From Aristolochia californica (taxonomy: Eukaryota; Streptophyta; Magnoliopsida; Piperales; Aristolochiaceae), in the NCBI GenBank assembly GCA_029961685.1, contig JARWKL010000010.1, forward strand, positions 18,993,931 to 19,057,930: a stretch of DNA of 64,000 nucleotides. The letters run 5' to 3'. Shown here piece after piece: positions 11,628 through 24,593 of this stretch; positions within the stretch are counted from its first letter, which is position 1; each line of letters begins with the position of its first letter. The notes below the pieces were generated by a model. The model saw only the letters and a program-made list of their open reading frames with translations. It had not been told where the DNA came from and searched no databases. A program made the translations under genes and the position numbers.

Positions 11628-14400
11628 CAAAACTTTGGAGTTCATTTTTAGTGCGTGAAATTAGTTTCTTCACTTAGATTTATTATAGTTTTCAATTTTT
11701 TCTGCATACATAAACTCTAAAATTTTCATTTTGTTGTGGTCTTTTTGCCTTATATCTTTTTTGTTTAGGAGAAAAATGGGAGAGTGAAAACTCAAGTTTG
11801 GATTTGAAAACAAATTGAGCACCCAAATTGGAAATGCATAAATGCTGAGAGAGATAATTCCAAAAAGTATCTATGATTTTTGAGGATAGGCAAAAAGAGG
11901 GTTGTTTGGCTTTGGTAAATATCCAACAACATGTTAACTTTAGAATTTAATTTTTTCTACTCGAAATTTTTGGATCAATAGGTCATTTGCATCTTCCACA
12001 TGTTTCTGGCATGCATATTCACCACATTTAATACATGTTAGGATCAGTTAGAAGTCTCTTCCTTATAAAATTCCACCAAGCTATTAGGGGTTGTACTACT
12101 AGAATTTCCCAAACAAAGATAACAAAACTTTGTAGTTGATTTTTAGTGCGTGAAATAATTTTCTTCACTTACATTTATTGTAGTTTTCAAATTTTTTTGC
12201 ATACATAAACTCTAAATTTTCTTTTGGTTGCGATCTATTTGCCTGATATCTTTGTTGTTTATGAGAAAAATGGGAGAGTGAAAAGTCATGTTTGAAATTG
12301 AAAAAAAATTGAACATCCAAAATGGAAATGCACAAATGCTGAGAGAAATAATTCCAAAAAGTACCTGTGTTTTTTAAGGATAAGCAAAAAGTGAGTTGTT
12401 TGGCTCTGGTAAATATCCAACCACACATTAACTTGAGAATTTAATTTTTTCTTCTCCTTGAGAATTTTGGATCATTACTTTATTTGCATCTTCAACATGC
12501 TTATGGCTTGCATATCCACCACATTTAAAACAAGTTTGGATCAGTTAGAAGTCTCTCTCTTTTAAAATTGCACCAATCTATTAGGGGTTGTACTAGTGGA
12601 ATTTCCAAAACATGGATAACAAAACACTGGAGTTCATTTTTAGTGCATGAAATAATTTTCTTCACTTACATATTTTATAGTTTTCAAATTATTTTGCAAA
12701 CATAAACTCTAAAATTATCATTTTGTTGTGATGTTTTTACCCTATATCTATTTTGTTTACGAGAAAAATGGGAGAGTGAAAACATAAGTTTGGATTTGAA
12801 GAAAAAATGAACATTCAAATTGGAAATGCGCAAATGCTGAGAGAGATAATTCCAAAAAGTATCTGTGATTTTTAAGGATAGGCAAAAAGTGGGTTGTTTT
12901 GCTCTGGTAAATTTCCAACCACACGTTAACTTGAGAATTTAAATTTTTCTACTCCTTAAAAATTTTGGATCATTAGGTCATTTGCATCTTCAACATGTTT
13001 CTGGCATGCATATCCACAACATTTAAAACATGTTAGGATCAGTTAGAAGTCTCTTTCTTATAAAATTCCACCGAGCTATTCGGGGTTATACTAGTGGAAT
13101 TTCCCAGACATGGATAACAAAACCTTGGAGTTCATTTTTAGTTCGTGAAAAAATTTCCTTTACTTACATTTATTATAGTTTTAAATTTTTTTGCATACAC
13201 AAAATATAAAATTTTTATTTTGTTGTGATCTATTTGCCTTATATCTTTTTCGTTTAAGAGAAAAATGGGAGAGTGAAAACTCAAGTTTGGATTTGAAAAA
13301 AAATTGAACTTCCAAAATGGAAATGCACAAATGCTGAGGGAGATAATTCCAAAAAGTATCTGTGATTTTTAAGGATAGGCAAAAAGTGGGTTGTTTGGCT
13401 CGGGTAAATATCCAACCACAAGTTACCTTGAGAATTTAATTTTTCTACTCCTTGACATTTTGGGATCATTTGTTATTTGCATCCTCAACATGTTTCTAGT
13501 ATGCATATCCACCACTTTTAAAACATGTTGGATCAGTTAGAAGTCTCATTCCTATAAAATTCCACCAAGCAATTAGGGGTTGTACTAGTGGAATTTCACA
13601 AAAATGGATAACAAAACTTTGGAGTTCATTTTTAGTGCATAAAATAATTTTCTTCACTTAAATTTATTATAGTTTTCAATTTTTTTTGCATACATAAACT
13701 CTAAAATTTACATTTTGTTGTCATTTATTTGCCTTATATCTTTTTTGTTTACGAGAAAAATGGGAGAGTGAAAACGCAAGTTTGGATTTGAAAAGAAATT
13801 GAACATCCAAAAAGTAAATGCACAAATGCTGAGAGAGATAATTCCAAAAGTATCTGTGATTTTTAAGGATAGGCAAAAAGTCGGTTGTTTGGCTCTGGTA
13901 AATATCCAACCACACGTTAACTTGAGAATTTAATTTTTTCTACTCCTTGAAATTTTTGGATCATTTGGTCAATTGCGTCTTCAACATGTTTCTGGCATGC
14001 ATATCCACCACATTTAAAACATTTTAGGATCAGTTAGAAGTCTCTTTCTTATAAAATTGCACCAAGGTAATAGGGGTTGTACTAGAGGAATTTCCCAAAC
14101 ATGGATAACAAAACCTTGGAGTACATTTTAATTGCGTGAAAAAATTTCCTTTACTTACATTTATTATAGTTTTCAATTTTTTTTGCATATATAAAATCTA
14201 AAATTTTCATTTGGTGGTGATCTATTTGGCTTATATGTTTTTTGTTTACGAGAAAAATGGGAGAGTGAAAACACAAGTTTGGATTTGAAAAAAAATTGAA
14301 CTTCCATGATGGAAATGCCCAAATGCTGAGAGAGATAATTCCAAAAATTATCAATGATTTTTAAGGATAGGCAAAAAGTGGGTTGTTTCGCTCTAGTAAA
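11628..14400 (+). repeat. Diverged monomers
   Basis: Units with landmarks 12036, 12533, 13031, 13526 and 14022. Spacing is 493-498 bp. No multi-unit block matched elsewhere by eye, although the unit at 14022 has the 'gaaaacacaag' and 'tttcctttac' marks of the first unit type in the HOR that follows. No gene is present. Confidence 0.85.
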
Positions 14401-15890
14401 TATCCAAACACACGTTAACTTAAGAATTTTTTTTCTACTCCTTAAAATTTTTGGATCATTAGGTCATTTGCATCTTCAACATGTTTCTGGCTTGCATATC
14501 AACCATTTAAAAAATTTTAGGATCAGTTAGAAGTCTCTTTGTTAGTAAATTCCACGAATCTATTAGGAGGTGTACTAGTGGAATTTCCCAAACATGGATA
14601 AAAACACCTTGGAGATCATTTTTAGTGCGTGTAAAAATTTCCTTTACATACATTTATTATAGTTTTCAAATTTTTTTGTATATATAAAATCTAAAATTTT
14701 CTTTTTGTGGTGATCTATTTGCCTTATATCTTTTTTGTTTACGAGAAAAATGGGTGAGTGAAAACACAGCTTTGGATTTGAAAAACAATTGAACATCCAT
14801 AATGGAAATGTACAAATGCTGAGAGAGATAATTCCAAAAAGAATCTACGATTTTTAAGGATAGGCAAAATCTGGGTGATTTGGCTCTGGTAAATATCCAA
14901 CCACACGTTAACTTGAGAATTTAATTTTATCTACTCCTTAAAATTTTTGGAACATTATGTCATTTGCATCTTCAACATGTTTCAGGCATGCATATCCACC
15001 ACATTTAAAATGTGTTAGGATCAGTTAGAAGTCTCTTTCTTATAAAATTGCACCAAGGGAATAGGGGTTGTACTAGTGGAATTTCCCAAACACAGATAAC
15101 AAAACGTTGGAGTTCATTTTTTGTGTGTGAAATAATTTTCTTCACTTACATTTATTATAGTTTTCAAATTTTTTTGCGTACATAAACTCAAAAATTTTCA
15201 TTTTGTTGTGATCTAATCGCTTTATATCTTTTTTGTTTACGGGAAAAATTGGAGAGTGAAAACTCAAGTTTGGATTTGAAAAAAAATTGAACATCCAAAA
15301 TGGAAATGCACAAATGCTGAGAGACATAATTCCAAAAAGTATCTATGATTTTTAAGGATAGGCATAAAGTGGTTTGGCTCTGGCAAATATCCACCCACAT
15401 GTTAACTTGAGAATTTAATTTTTTTCTTCTCCTTGAAATTTTTAGATGATTAGGTCATTTGCATCTTCAACATGTTTATGGCATGCATATCCAGCACATT
15501 TAAAACATGTTATGTTCAGTTAGAAGTCTCTTTCTTATAAAATTCCACCAAGCAATTAGGGGTTGTACTAGTGAAATTTCCCAAACATGGTTAACAAAAC
15601 TTTGGAGTTCATTTTGAGGGGCTGAAACAAATTTCTTCACTAACATTTATTAAATTTTTGAAATTTTTTTGCGTACATAAACTCTAAAATTTTCATTTTG
15701 TTGACATCTTTTTGCCGTAATTTTTTTTTGTTTCCAAGAAAAATGGGAGAGTTAAAAGTGAAGTCTGGATTTGAAAAAAAATTGAACATCCAAAATGGAA
15801 ATGCACAAATACTGAGAGAGATAATTCCATAAAGTATCTGTGATTTTTAAGGATAGGCAAAAAGTGGGTTGTTTTGCTCTGGTAAATATC
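14401..15890 (+). repeat. 3-unit higher-order repeat HOR-2, copy 1
   Basis: Units with landmarks 14515 (type X: 'tttcctttac', 'gaaaacaca', 'aaatctgggtgatttgg'), 15013 (type Y: 'tttcaggcatg', 'ttgcaccaaggga', 'aaaacgttgg') and 15508 (type Z: 'catgttatgttcag', 'catggttaac', tail 'tgttgacatcttt'). The same X-Y-Z order follows directly. Confidence 0.85.
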
Positions 15891-17376
15891 CAACCACACG
15901 TAAACTTGAGAATTTAAATTTTTCTACACCTTGAAATTTTTGGATCATTAGGTCATTTGCATCTTCAACATGCTTCTGGCATGCATATCCACCATTGAAA
16001 ACATTTTAGGATCAGTTAGAAGTCACTTTCTTATTAAATTCCACCAAGCTATTAGGGGGTGTACTTGTGGAATTTCCCAAGCATAGATAACAAAACCTTG
16101 GAGTTCATTTTTAGTGCGTGAAAAAATTTCCTTTACTTAAATTTATTATAGTTTTCAAATTTTTTTGCATATAAAAATCTAAAATTTTAATTTTGTGGTG
16201 ATCTATTAGCCTTATATCTTTATGTTTACGAGAAAAATGGGAGAGTGGAAACACAAGTTCGGATTTGAAAAAAAATTGAACATCCATAATGGAAATGCAC
16301 AAATACTATGAGAGATAATTCCAAAAAGTACCTGTGATTTTTAGGGATAGGCAAAATATGGGTGATTTGGCTCTGGTAAATATCCAACCACACGTTAACT
16401 TGAGAATTTAATTTTTTCTACTCCTTGAAAATTTTTGATCATTAGGTCATTTGCATCTTTAACATGTTTCAGGCATGCATATCCACCACATTTAAAATAT
16501 GTTAGGATCAGTTAGAAGTCTCTTTCTTATAAAATTGCACCAAGGAAATAGAGGTTGTACAAGTGGAATTTCCCAAACATAGATAACAAAACGTTGGAGT
16601 TCATTTTTCGTGTGTGAAATAATTTTCTTCACTTACATTTATTATAGTTTTCTAATTTTTTTCAAACATAAAATCTAAAATTTTCTTTTTGTTGTGATCA
16701 ATTTGCCTTATATCTTTTTTGTTTACGAGAAAAATGGGAGAGTGAAATCTCAAGTTTGGATTTGAAAAAAAATTGAACATCCAAAATTAAAATGCACAAA
16801 TGCTGAGAGAGATAATTCCAAAAAGTATCTATGATTTTAAAGGATAGGCAAAAAGTGGGTTGTTTGGCTCAGGTAATAATATCCAAACACATGTTAACTT
16901 GAGAATTTAATTTTTTCTACTCGAAATTTTTGGATCATTAGGTCATTTGCGTCTTCAACATGTTTATGGCATGCATATCCACCACATTTAACACATGTTA
17001 TGTTCAGTTAGAAGTCTCTTTCTTATAAAATTCCACCAAGCTATTAGGGGTTGTACTAGTGGAATTTCCCAAACGTGGTTAACAAAACTTTGGAGTTCAT
17101 TTTTAGTGCGTGAAATAATTTTCTTCACTTACATTTATTATAGTTTTCAATTTTTTTTCATACATAAACTCTAAAATTTTTATTTTGTTGACATCTTTTA
17201 GCCTTAATTATTTTTGTTTTCCGAGAAAAATGGGAGAGTTAAAAGTGAAGTTTGGATTTGAAAAAAAATTGAACATCCATAATGGAAATGCACAAATGCT
17301 AAGAGACATAATTCCAAAAAGTATCTGTGACTTTTAAGGATAGGCAAAAACTGGGTGATTTGGCTCTAGTAAATAT
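15891..17376 (+). repeat. 3-unit higher-order repeat HOR-2, copy 2
   Basis: Units with landmarks 16004 (X), 16500 (Y) and 16996 (Z), offset from copy 1 by 1489, 1487 and 1488 bp. They carry the same marks, including 'accattgaaaac' beside copy 1 'accatttaaaa', 'ttgcaccaagg', and a tail 'tgttgacatctttt'. The Y-Z pair appears again at 18988 and 19488, and an X-Y pair at 26090 and 26586, so this motif spread beyond the two full copies. Confidence 0.85.
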
Positions 17377-18920
17377 CCAACCACACGTTAACTTGAGAAT
17401 TTAATTTTTTGTATTCCTTGAAATTTTTAGATCATTAGGTCATTTGCATCTTCAACATGTTTCTGGCATGCATATCAACCACATTTAAAACATGTTAGTA
17501 TCAGTTATAAGTCTCTTTCTTATAAAATTCCACCAAGATATTAGGGGTTGTAATAGTGGAATTTCCCAAACATGGATAACAAAACTTTGGAGTTCATTTT
17601 TAGTGCAGGAAATAATTTTCGTCACTTACATTTATTATAGTTTTCAAATTTTTTTGCATACATGAATTCTAAAATTTTCATTTTGTTGTGATCTATTTGC
17701 CTAATATCATATTTTTTACGAGAAAAATGGGAGAGTGAAAACTCAAGTTTGGATTTGAAAAAAAAATTGAACATCCAAAATGGAAATGCACAAATGCTGA
17801 GTGAGATAATTCGAAAAAGTACCTGGGATTTTTAAGGCTAGGCAAAAAGTGGGTTGTTTGACTCTGGTAAATATCTAACCACACCTTAACTTGAGAATTT
17901 AATTTTTTCGACTACTTGAAATTTTTGGATCATTAGGTGATTTGCGTCTTCAACATGTTTATGGCATGCAATCCACCACATTTAAAACATTTTTGAATCA
18001 GTTAGGAGTCTCTTTCTTATAAAATTCTACCAAGCTATTAGGGGTTGTACTAGTGGAATTTCCCAAACATGGATAACAAAACTTTGGAGTTCATTTTTAG
18101 TGCGTCAAATAATTTTCTTCACTTACATTTATTATAGTTTTCAATTTTTTTTGCATACATAAACTCTAAAATTTTTATTTTGTTGTGATCTATTTGCCTT
18201 ATAAATTTTTTGTTTGTGAGAAAAATGGGAGAGTGAAAACTCAATTATTTATTTGAAAAAAAATTGAACATCCAAAATGGAAATGCGCAAATGCTGAGAG
18301 AGATAATTCAGAAAAATATCTGTGATTTTTAAGGATAGGCAAAAAGTGGGTTGTTTTTGGCTCTGGTAAATATCCAACCACACGTTAACTTGAGAATTTA
18401 ATTTTTTCTTCTCGTAGAAATTTATGGATTATTAGGTTATTTGCGTCTTCAACATGTTTCAGGCTTGCATATCCTACACATTTAAAACATTTTAGGATCA
18501 GTTAGATGACTCTTTCTTATGAAATTCCACCAAGCTATTAGGAGATGTTCTAGTGAAAGTTCCTGAACATGGATAACAAAACCTTGGAGTTCATTTTTCG
18601 TGCGTGAAAAAATTTTCTTCACTAACATTTATTATAGTTTTCAAATTTTTTTGCATACATAAACTATAAAATTTTCATTTTGTTGTGATCTTTTTGCCTT
18701 ATATCTTTTTTGTTTACGAGAAAAATAGGAGAGTGAAAACTCAAGTTTGGATTTGAAAAAAAATTGAACATCCAAAATGGAAATTCACAAATACTGAGAG
18801 AGATAATTCCATAAAGTATCTGTGATTTTTAAGGAAAGGCAAAAAGTGGGTGATTTGGCTCTGGTAAATATCCAACCACACGTTAACTTGAGAATTTAAT
18901 TTTTTCTACTCCTTGAAAAT
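17377..18920 (+). repeat. Diverged monomers
   Basis: Units with landmarks 17493, 17990 and 18490. Spacing is normal. They separate HOR-2 copy 2 from the repeated Y-Z pair. No gene and no internal rearrangement was seen. Confidence 0.85.
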
Positions 18921-19640
18921 TTTTGATCATTAGGTCATTTGCATCTTCAACATGTTTCAGGCATGCATATCCACCACATTTAAAATATGTTAGGATCTGT
19001 TAGAATTCTCTTTCTTATAAAATTGCACCAAGGAAATAGGGGTTGTACAAGTGGAATTTCCCAAACATAGATAACAAAACGTTGGAGTTCATTTTTAGTG
19101 TGTGAAATAATTTTCTTCATTTACATTTATTATAGTTTTCTAATTTTTTTTCAAACATAAAATCTAAAATTTTCTTTTTGTTATGATCAATTTGCCTTAT
19201 ATCTTTTTTGTTTACGAGAAAAATGGGAGAGTGAAAACTCAAGTTTGGATTTGAAAAAAAATTGAACATCCAAAATGAAAATGCACAAATGCTGAGAGAG
19301 ATAATTCCAAAAAGTATCTATGATTTTAAAGGATAGGCAAAAAGTGGGTTGTTTGGCTCAGGTAAAAATATCCAACCACATGTTAACTTGAGAATTTAAT
19401 TTTTTCTACTCCTTGAAATTTTTGGATCATTAGGTAATTTGTGTCTTCAACATGTTTATGGCATGCATATCCACCACATTTAACACATGTTATGTTCAGT
19501 TAGAAGTCTTTTTCTTATAAAATTCCACCAAGCTATTAGGAGTTGTACTAGTGGAATTTCCCAAACATGGTTAACAAAACTTTGGAGTTCATTTTTAGTG
19601 CGTGAAATAATTTTCTTCACTTACATTTATTATAGTTTTC
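18921..19640 (+). repeat. Repeated Y-Z pair of HOR-2
   Basis: Landmarks 18988 and 19488 match 16500 and 16996 at offsets of 2488 and 2492 bp. The marks are the same: 'tttcaggcatg', 'aaaatatgttagg', 'ttgcaccaaggaaa', 'gttgtacaagtgg', 'tttttttcaaacat', then 'catgttatgttcag' and 'catggttaac'. The match stops in the middle of the second unit, whose tail is 'tgttgtgatc' and not 'tgttgacatc'. The break lies at roughly 19640-19680. Confidence 0.8.
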
Positions 19641-20890
19641 AATTTTTTTTCATACATAAACTCTAAAATTTTCATTTTGTTGTGATCTATTCCCCTTATA
19701 TCTTTTTGTTTACGAGAGAAATGGGAGAGTGATAACTCAAGTTTGGATTTGAAAAAAAATTGAACATCCAAAATGGAAATTCGCAAATGCTGAGAGAGAT
19801 AATTCCAAAAAGTATCTTTGATTTTTAAGGAAAGGAAAAAAGTGGGTTTTTGGCTCTGGAAAATATCCAACCATACGTTTACTTGAGAATTTAATTTTTT
19901 CTACTCCTTGAAATTTTTTGGAATATTAGGTCATTTGCATCTTCTACATGTTTTCGGCATGCATTTCCACCACATTTAAAACAGGTTATGTTCAGTTAGA
20001 AGTCTCTTTCTTATAAAATTCCACCAAGCTATTAGGGGTTTTATTAGTAGAAATTCCCAAAATTGGATAACAAAACGATGAAGTTCATTTTTTTTGCATA
20101 CATAAACTCTAAAATTTTCATTTTGACTTCTTTTTGCCTTAATTCTTTTTTGTTTCAGAGAAAAAAGGGAGCGTAAAAACTTAATGTGGGATTTGAAAAA
20201 AAATTGAACATCCATAATGGAAATGCAAAAATGCTAAGAGAGATAATTCCAAAAAGTATATGTGATTTTTAAGGACAGGCAAAAACTGGGTGATTTGGCT
20301 CTGGTAAATATCCAACCACACGTTAACTTGAGAATTTAATTTTTTCTACTCCTTGAAATTTTTTTATCATTAGGTCATTTGCATCTTCAACATGTTTCGG
20401 GCATGCATAGCCACCCCATTTAAAATATGTTCGGATCAGTTAGAAGTCACCTTCTTATAAAATTTCACCAAGGGAATAGGGGTTGTACTAGTGGAATTTC
20501 CCAAACAAAGATAACAAAACGTTGGAGTTCATTTTTAGTTTGTGAAATAATTTTCTTCATTTACATTTATTATAGTTTTCAAATTTTTTTGCATGCATAA
20601 ACTCTAAAATTTTCATTTTGTTGTGATCTATTGGCCTTATATCTTTTTTGTTTGCGCGAAAAATGGGAGAGTGAAAACTCAAGTTTGGATTTGAAAAAAA
20701 ATTGAACATCCAAAATGGAAATGCACAAATGCTGAGAGAGATAATTCCAAAAAGTATTTGTATTTTTAAGGAAAGGCAAAAAGTGGGTTGTTTGGCTCTG
20801 GTAAATATCCAACCACACGTTAACTTGAGAATTTAATTTTTTAACCTCCTTGAAATTTTTGGATCATTAGGTTATTTGCATCTTCGAAAT
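19641..20890 (+). repeat. Monomers with a ~50-bp deletion at 20.09 kb
   Basis: Landmarks 19984 (altered to 'acaggttatg'), 20428 and 20925. The spacing from 19984 to 20428 is 444 bp. At about 20085-20097, 'gttcatttt' runs into a long T run and then 'gcatac', so the piece between two T tracts has gone, as expected from slippage or recombination between T runs. The 20428 unit is again of type Y ('ttcgggcatg', 'caagggaata'). Confidence 0.82.
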
Positions 20891-20897
20891 GTTTTTG

Positions 20898-21395
20898 GCA
20901 TGCATATCCACTACATTTAAAACATTTTAGGATCAGTTAGAAGTCTCTTTCTTATAAAATTCCACCAAGCTATTAGGGGTTGTACTAGTAGAATTTCCCA
21001 AACATGAATAACAAAACTATGGAGCTCATTTTTAGTGCGTGAAATAATTTTCTTCACTTAAATTTATTATAGTTTTCAATTTTTTTGGCATACATAAAGT
21101 CTTAACTTTTCATTTTGTTGTGATCTATTTGCCTAATAACTTATTTGTTTATGAGAAAAATGGGAGAGTGAAAACTCAAGTTTGGATTTGAAAAGAAATT
21201 GAACATCCAAAATGGAAATGCTCAAATGCTGAGAGAGATAATTCAGAAAAGTATCTATGATTTTTAAGGATAGGCAAAAAGTGGGTTGTTTGGCTCTGGT
21301 AAATATCCAACCACACGTTAACTTGAGAATTTAATTTTTTTCTACTCCATGAAATTTTTGGATCATTAGGTCATTTGCATCTTCAACATGTTCCT
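20898..21395 (+). repeat. Near-identical block, copy a
   Basis: About 490 bp, from 'catatccactacattt' to 'ttcaac', matches 24095-24593 with only a handful of differences, far closer than normal between units here. Shared rare marks include 'ccaaacatgaataac', 'aactatggagctc', 'ttttttggcatacat', 'cctaataacttatttg', 'aatgctcaaatg' and 'ctccatgaaa'. The flanks on both sides diverge at once. Confidence 0.9.
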
Positions 21396-22443
21396 GGCAT
21401 CCATATCCACCACATTTAAAACATGTTAGGATCATTTACAAGATTCTTTCTTAAAAAATTACACCATGCTATTAGGGGTTGTACATGTGGAATTTCCCAA
21501 ACATGGATAACAAAACTTTGGAATTCATTTTTAGTTTGTGAAATAATTTTCTTTACTTACATTTGTGATAGTTTTCAATTTTTTTTGCATACAAAACTCT
21601 TAAATTTTTATTTTGTTGTGATCTATTTGCCTTATATCTTCTTTGTTTACGAGAAAAATGGGAGAGTGAAAACTCAAGTTTGGATTTGAAAACAAATTGA
21701 ACATCCAAATTAGAAATGCACAAATCCTGAGAGAGATAATTCCCAAAAGTATCTGTGATTTTTAAGGAAAGGCAAAAAGTGGGTTGTTTGGCTCTGGTAA
21801 ATATCCAACCGCATGTTTACTTGAGAATTTAATTTTTTCTACTCCTTGAAATTTTTGGAACATTAAGTCATTTGCATCTTCAACATGTTTCTGGCATGCA
21901 TATCCACCACATTTATAACATGTTATGTTCAGTTAGAAATCTATTTCTTACAAAATTCCACCGAGCTATTAGGGGTTGTACTATTGGAATTTCCCAAACA
22001 TGGATAACAAAACTTTGGAGTTTATTTTTAGTGCGTGAAATAATTTTCTTCACTTACATTTATTAAAGTTTTTAAATTTTTTTGCATACATAAACTCTAA
22101 AATTTTCATTTTGTTGACATCTTATTGCATTAATTCGTTTTTGTTTCCGAGAAAATTGGGAGAGTGAAAACTGAAGTTTGGATTTGAAAAAAAATTGAAC
22201 ATCCATAATGGAAATGCACAAATGCAAAGAGAGATAATTCCAAAAAGTATCTGTGATTTTTAAGGATTGGGAAAAACTAGGTGACTTGGCTTCAGTAAAT
22301 ATCCAACAACACGTTGACTTGAGAATTTAATTTTTTCTACTCCTTGAAATTTTTGGATCATTAGATCATTTGTGTCTTCAACATGTTTCTTGTCTGCATA
22401 TCCACCACATATAAAATATTTTAGGATTAGTTAGAAGTCTCTT
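21396..22443 (+). repeat. Diverged monomers
   Basis: Units with landmarks 21424, 21921 and 22419. The first carries 'ccatgctatt', 'gcatacaaaactc' and 'tatcttctttg', which recur together at 31547, 36518 and about 39993. The second is of the 'catgttatgttcag' class with the 'tgttgacatctt' tail. The third is cut off at 22444. Confidence 0.82.
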
Positions 22444-22450
22444 TGCTAAG
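22440..22450. other. Deletion junction, ~279 bp of a unit lost
   Basis: 'agtctcttt' is followed directly by 'gctaagagagataatt', joining the head of a unit to its A-rich tail. Landmarks 22419 and 22638 are only 219 bp apart. The GGAATTTCCC motif and the whole T-rich part are missing. This deletion explains why the near-identical blocks at 20.9 and 24.1 kb are not a whole number of units apart. Confidence 0.88.
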
Positions 22451-24094
22451 AGAGATAATTCCAATAAGTATCTGTGATTTTTAAGAATAGCCAAAAAGTG
22501 GGTGATTTGGCTCTGGTATATCCAACCACACGTTAACTAGAGAAATTAATTTTCTCTACTCCTTGAAATTTTTGGTTCATTAGGTCATTTGCATCTTCAA
22601 CATGTTTCTGGGATGCATATCCACCACATTAAAAACATGTTAGGATCAGTTAGAAGTCTCTTTCCTATAAAATTCCACAAAACTAATAGGGGTTGTATTA
22701 GTGGAATTTCCTAAACATGGATAACAAAACTTTGGAGTTCATTTGAAGTGCGTGAAATAATTTTCTTCACTTAAATTTATAACTGTTTTCAATTTTTTTG
22801 CATACATAAACTCTAAAATTTTCATTTTGTTGTGATCTATTTGCCTTATGTCTTTTTTGCTTACGAGAAAAATGGGAGAGTGAAAACTCAAGTTTGGATT
22901 CGAAAAAAAGTTGAACATCCAAAATGGAAATGCACAAATGCATACAGAGATAATTCCAAAAAGTATTTGTGATGTTTAAGCATAGGGAAAAAGTGGGCTG
23001 TTTGGCTCTGGTAAATATCCAACCACACGTTAACATGAGAATTTAATTGTTTCTACTCCAGGAAATTTTTGGATCATTAGGTCATTTGCATCTTCAACAT
23101 ATTTTTGGCATGCATATCCACCACATTTAAAACATTTTAGGATCAGTTACAAGTCTCTTTCTAATAAACTTCCACCATGCTCTTCGGGGTTGTACTAGTG
23201 GAATTTCCCAAACATGGATAACAGAACATTGGAGTTCATTTTTAGCGTGTGAAATAATTTTCTTCACTTACATTTATTATAGTTTTCAATTTTTTTTGCC
23301 TCTAAAATTTTCATTTTGTTGTGATCTATTTGCCTTATATATTTTTTGTTTATGAGAAAAATGGGAGAGTGAAAACTCAAGTTTGGATTTGAAAAAAATT
23401 TGAACATCCAAAATGGAAATGCACAAATGCTGAGAGAGATAATTCCAAAAAGTATCAGTGATTTTAAAGTATAGGCAAAAAGTGGGTTGGTTGGCTCTGG
23501 TAAATATCCAACCACAAGTTAACTTGAGAATTTAATTTTTTTAACTCCTTGAAATTTTTGAATCATTAGGTCATTTGTGTCTACCACTTGTTTCTGGCAT
23601 GCATATCCACCACATTTAAAAAAATTAAGGATCAGTTAGAAGTCTCATTCTTATAAAATTCAACCAAGCTATTAGGGGTTGTACTTATGGAATTTCCCAA
23701 ACATGGTTAACAAAACTTTGGAGTTCATTTTTGGTGCGTGAAAAAATTTTCTTCACTAATCTTTATTATAGTTTTCAATTTTTTTTGCAAAAATAAACTC
23801 TAAAATATTCATTTGGTTGTGATCTATTTTCCAAATATCTTTTTTGTTTACGAGAAAAAAGGGGTAGAGAAAACTCAAGTTTGGATTTGAAAAAAAATTG
23901 AACATCCAAAATGGAAATGCACAAATGCTGAGTGAGATAAATCCAAAAAGTATCTGGGATTTTTAAGGATTGGCAAAAAGTGGGTTGTTCGGCTCTGGTA
24001 AATATCCAACCACACGTTAACTTGAGAATTTAATTTTTTCTACTCCTTGAAATTTTTAGATCATTAGGTCACTTGCGTCTTCAACATGTTTATG
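22451..24094 (+). repeat. Diverged monomers
   Basis: Units with landmarks 22638, 23135 and 23624. The unit after 23135 has lost about ten bases near 23298 ('tttgcc' straight to 'tctaaaa'). Otherwise this is ordinary satellite with no gene. Confidence 0.82.
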
Positions 24095-24593
24095 ACATGC
24101 ATATCCACTACATTTAAAACATTTTAGGATCAGTTAGAAGTCTCTTTCTTATAAAATTCTACCAAGCTATTAGGGGTTGTACTAGTAGAATTTCCCAAAC
24201 ATGAATAACAAAACTATGGAGCTCATTTTTAGTGCGTGAAATAATTTTCTTCACTTAAATTTATTATAGTTTTCAATTTTTTTGGCATACATAAAGTCTA
24301 AACTTTTCATTTTGTTGTGATCTATTTGCCTAATAACTTATTTGTTTATGAGAAAAATGGGAGAGTGAAAACTCAATTTTGGATTTGAAAAGAAATTGAA
24401 CATCCAAAATGGAAATGCTCAAATGCTGAGAGAGATAATTCAGAAAAGTATCTATGATTTTTAAGGATAGGCAAAAAGTGGGTTGTTTGGCTCTGGTAAA
24501 TATCCAACCACACGTTTACTTGAGAATTTAATTTTTTTCTACTCCATGAAATTTTTGGATCATTAGGTCATTTGCATCTTCAACTTGTTTCTG
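24095..24593 (+). repeat. Near-identical block, copy b
   Basis: Second copy of 20898-21395. Its starts are 3,197 bp apart; adding back the 279 bp lost at 22.45 kb gives about 3,476 bp, or seven units. This suggests a seven-unit duplication or exchange before that deletion, or a gene-conversion tract one unit long. The few differences include 'ttctacc' for 'ttccacc' and 'cgtttac' for 'cgttaac'. Confidence 0.9.
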
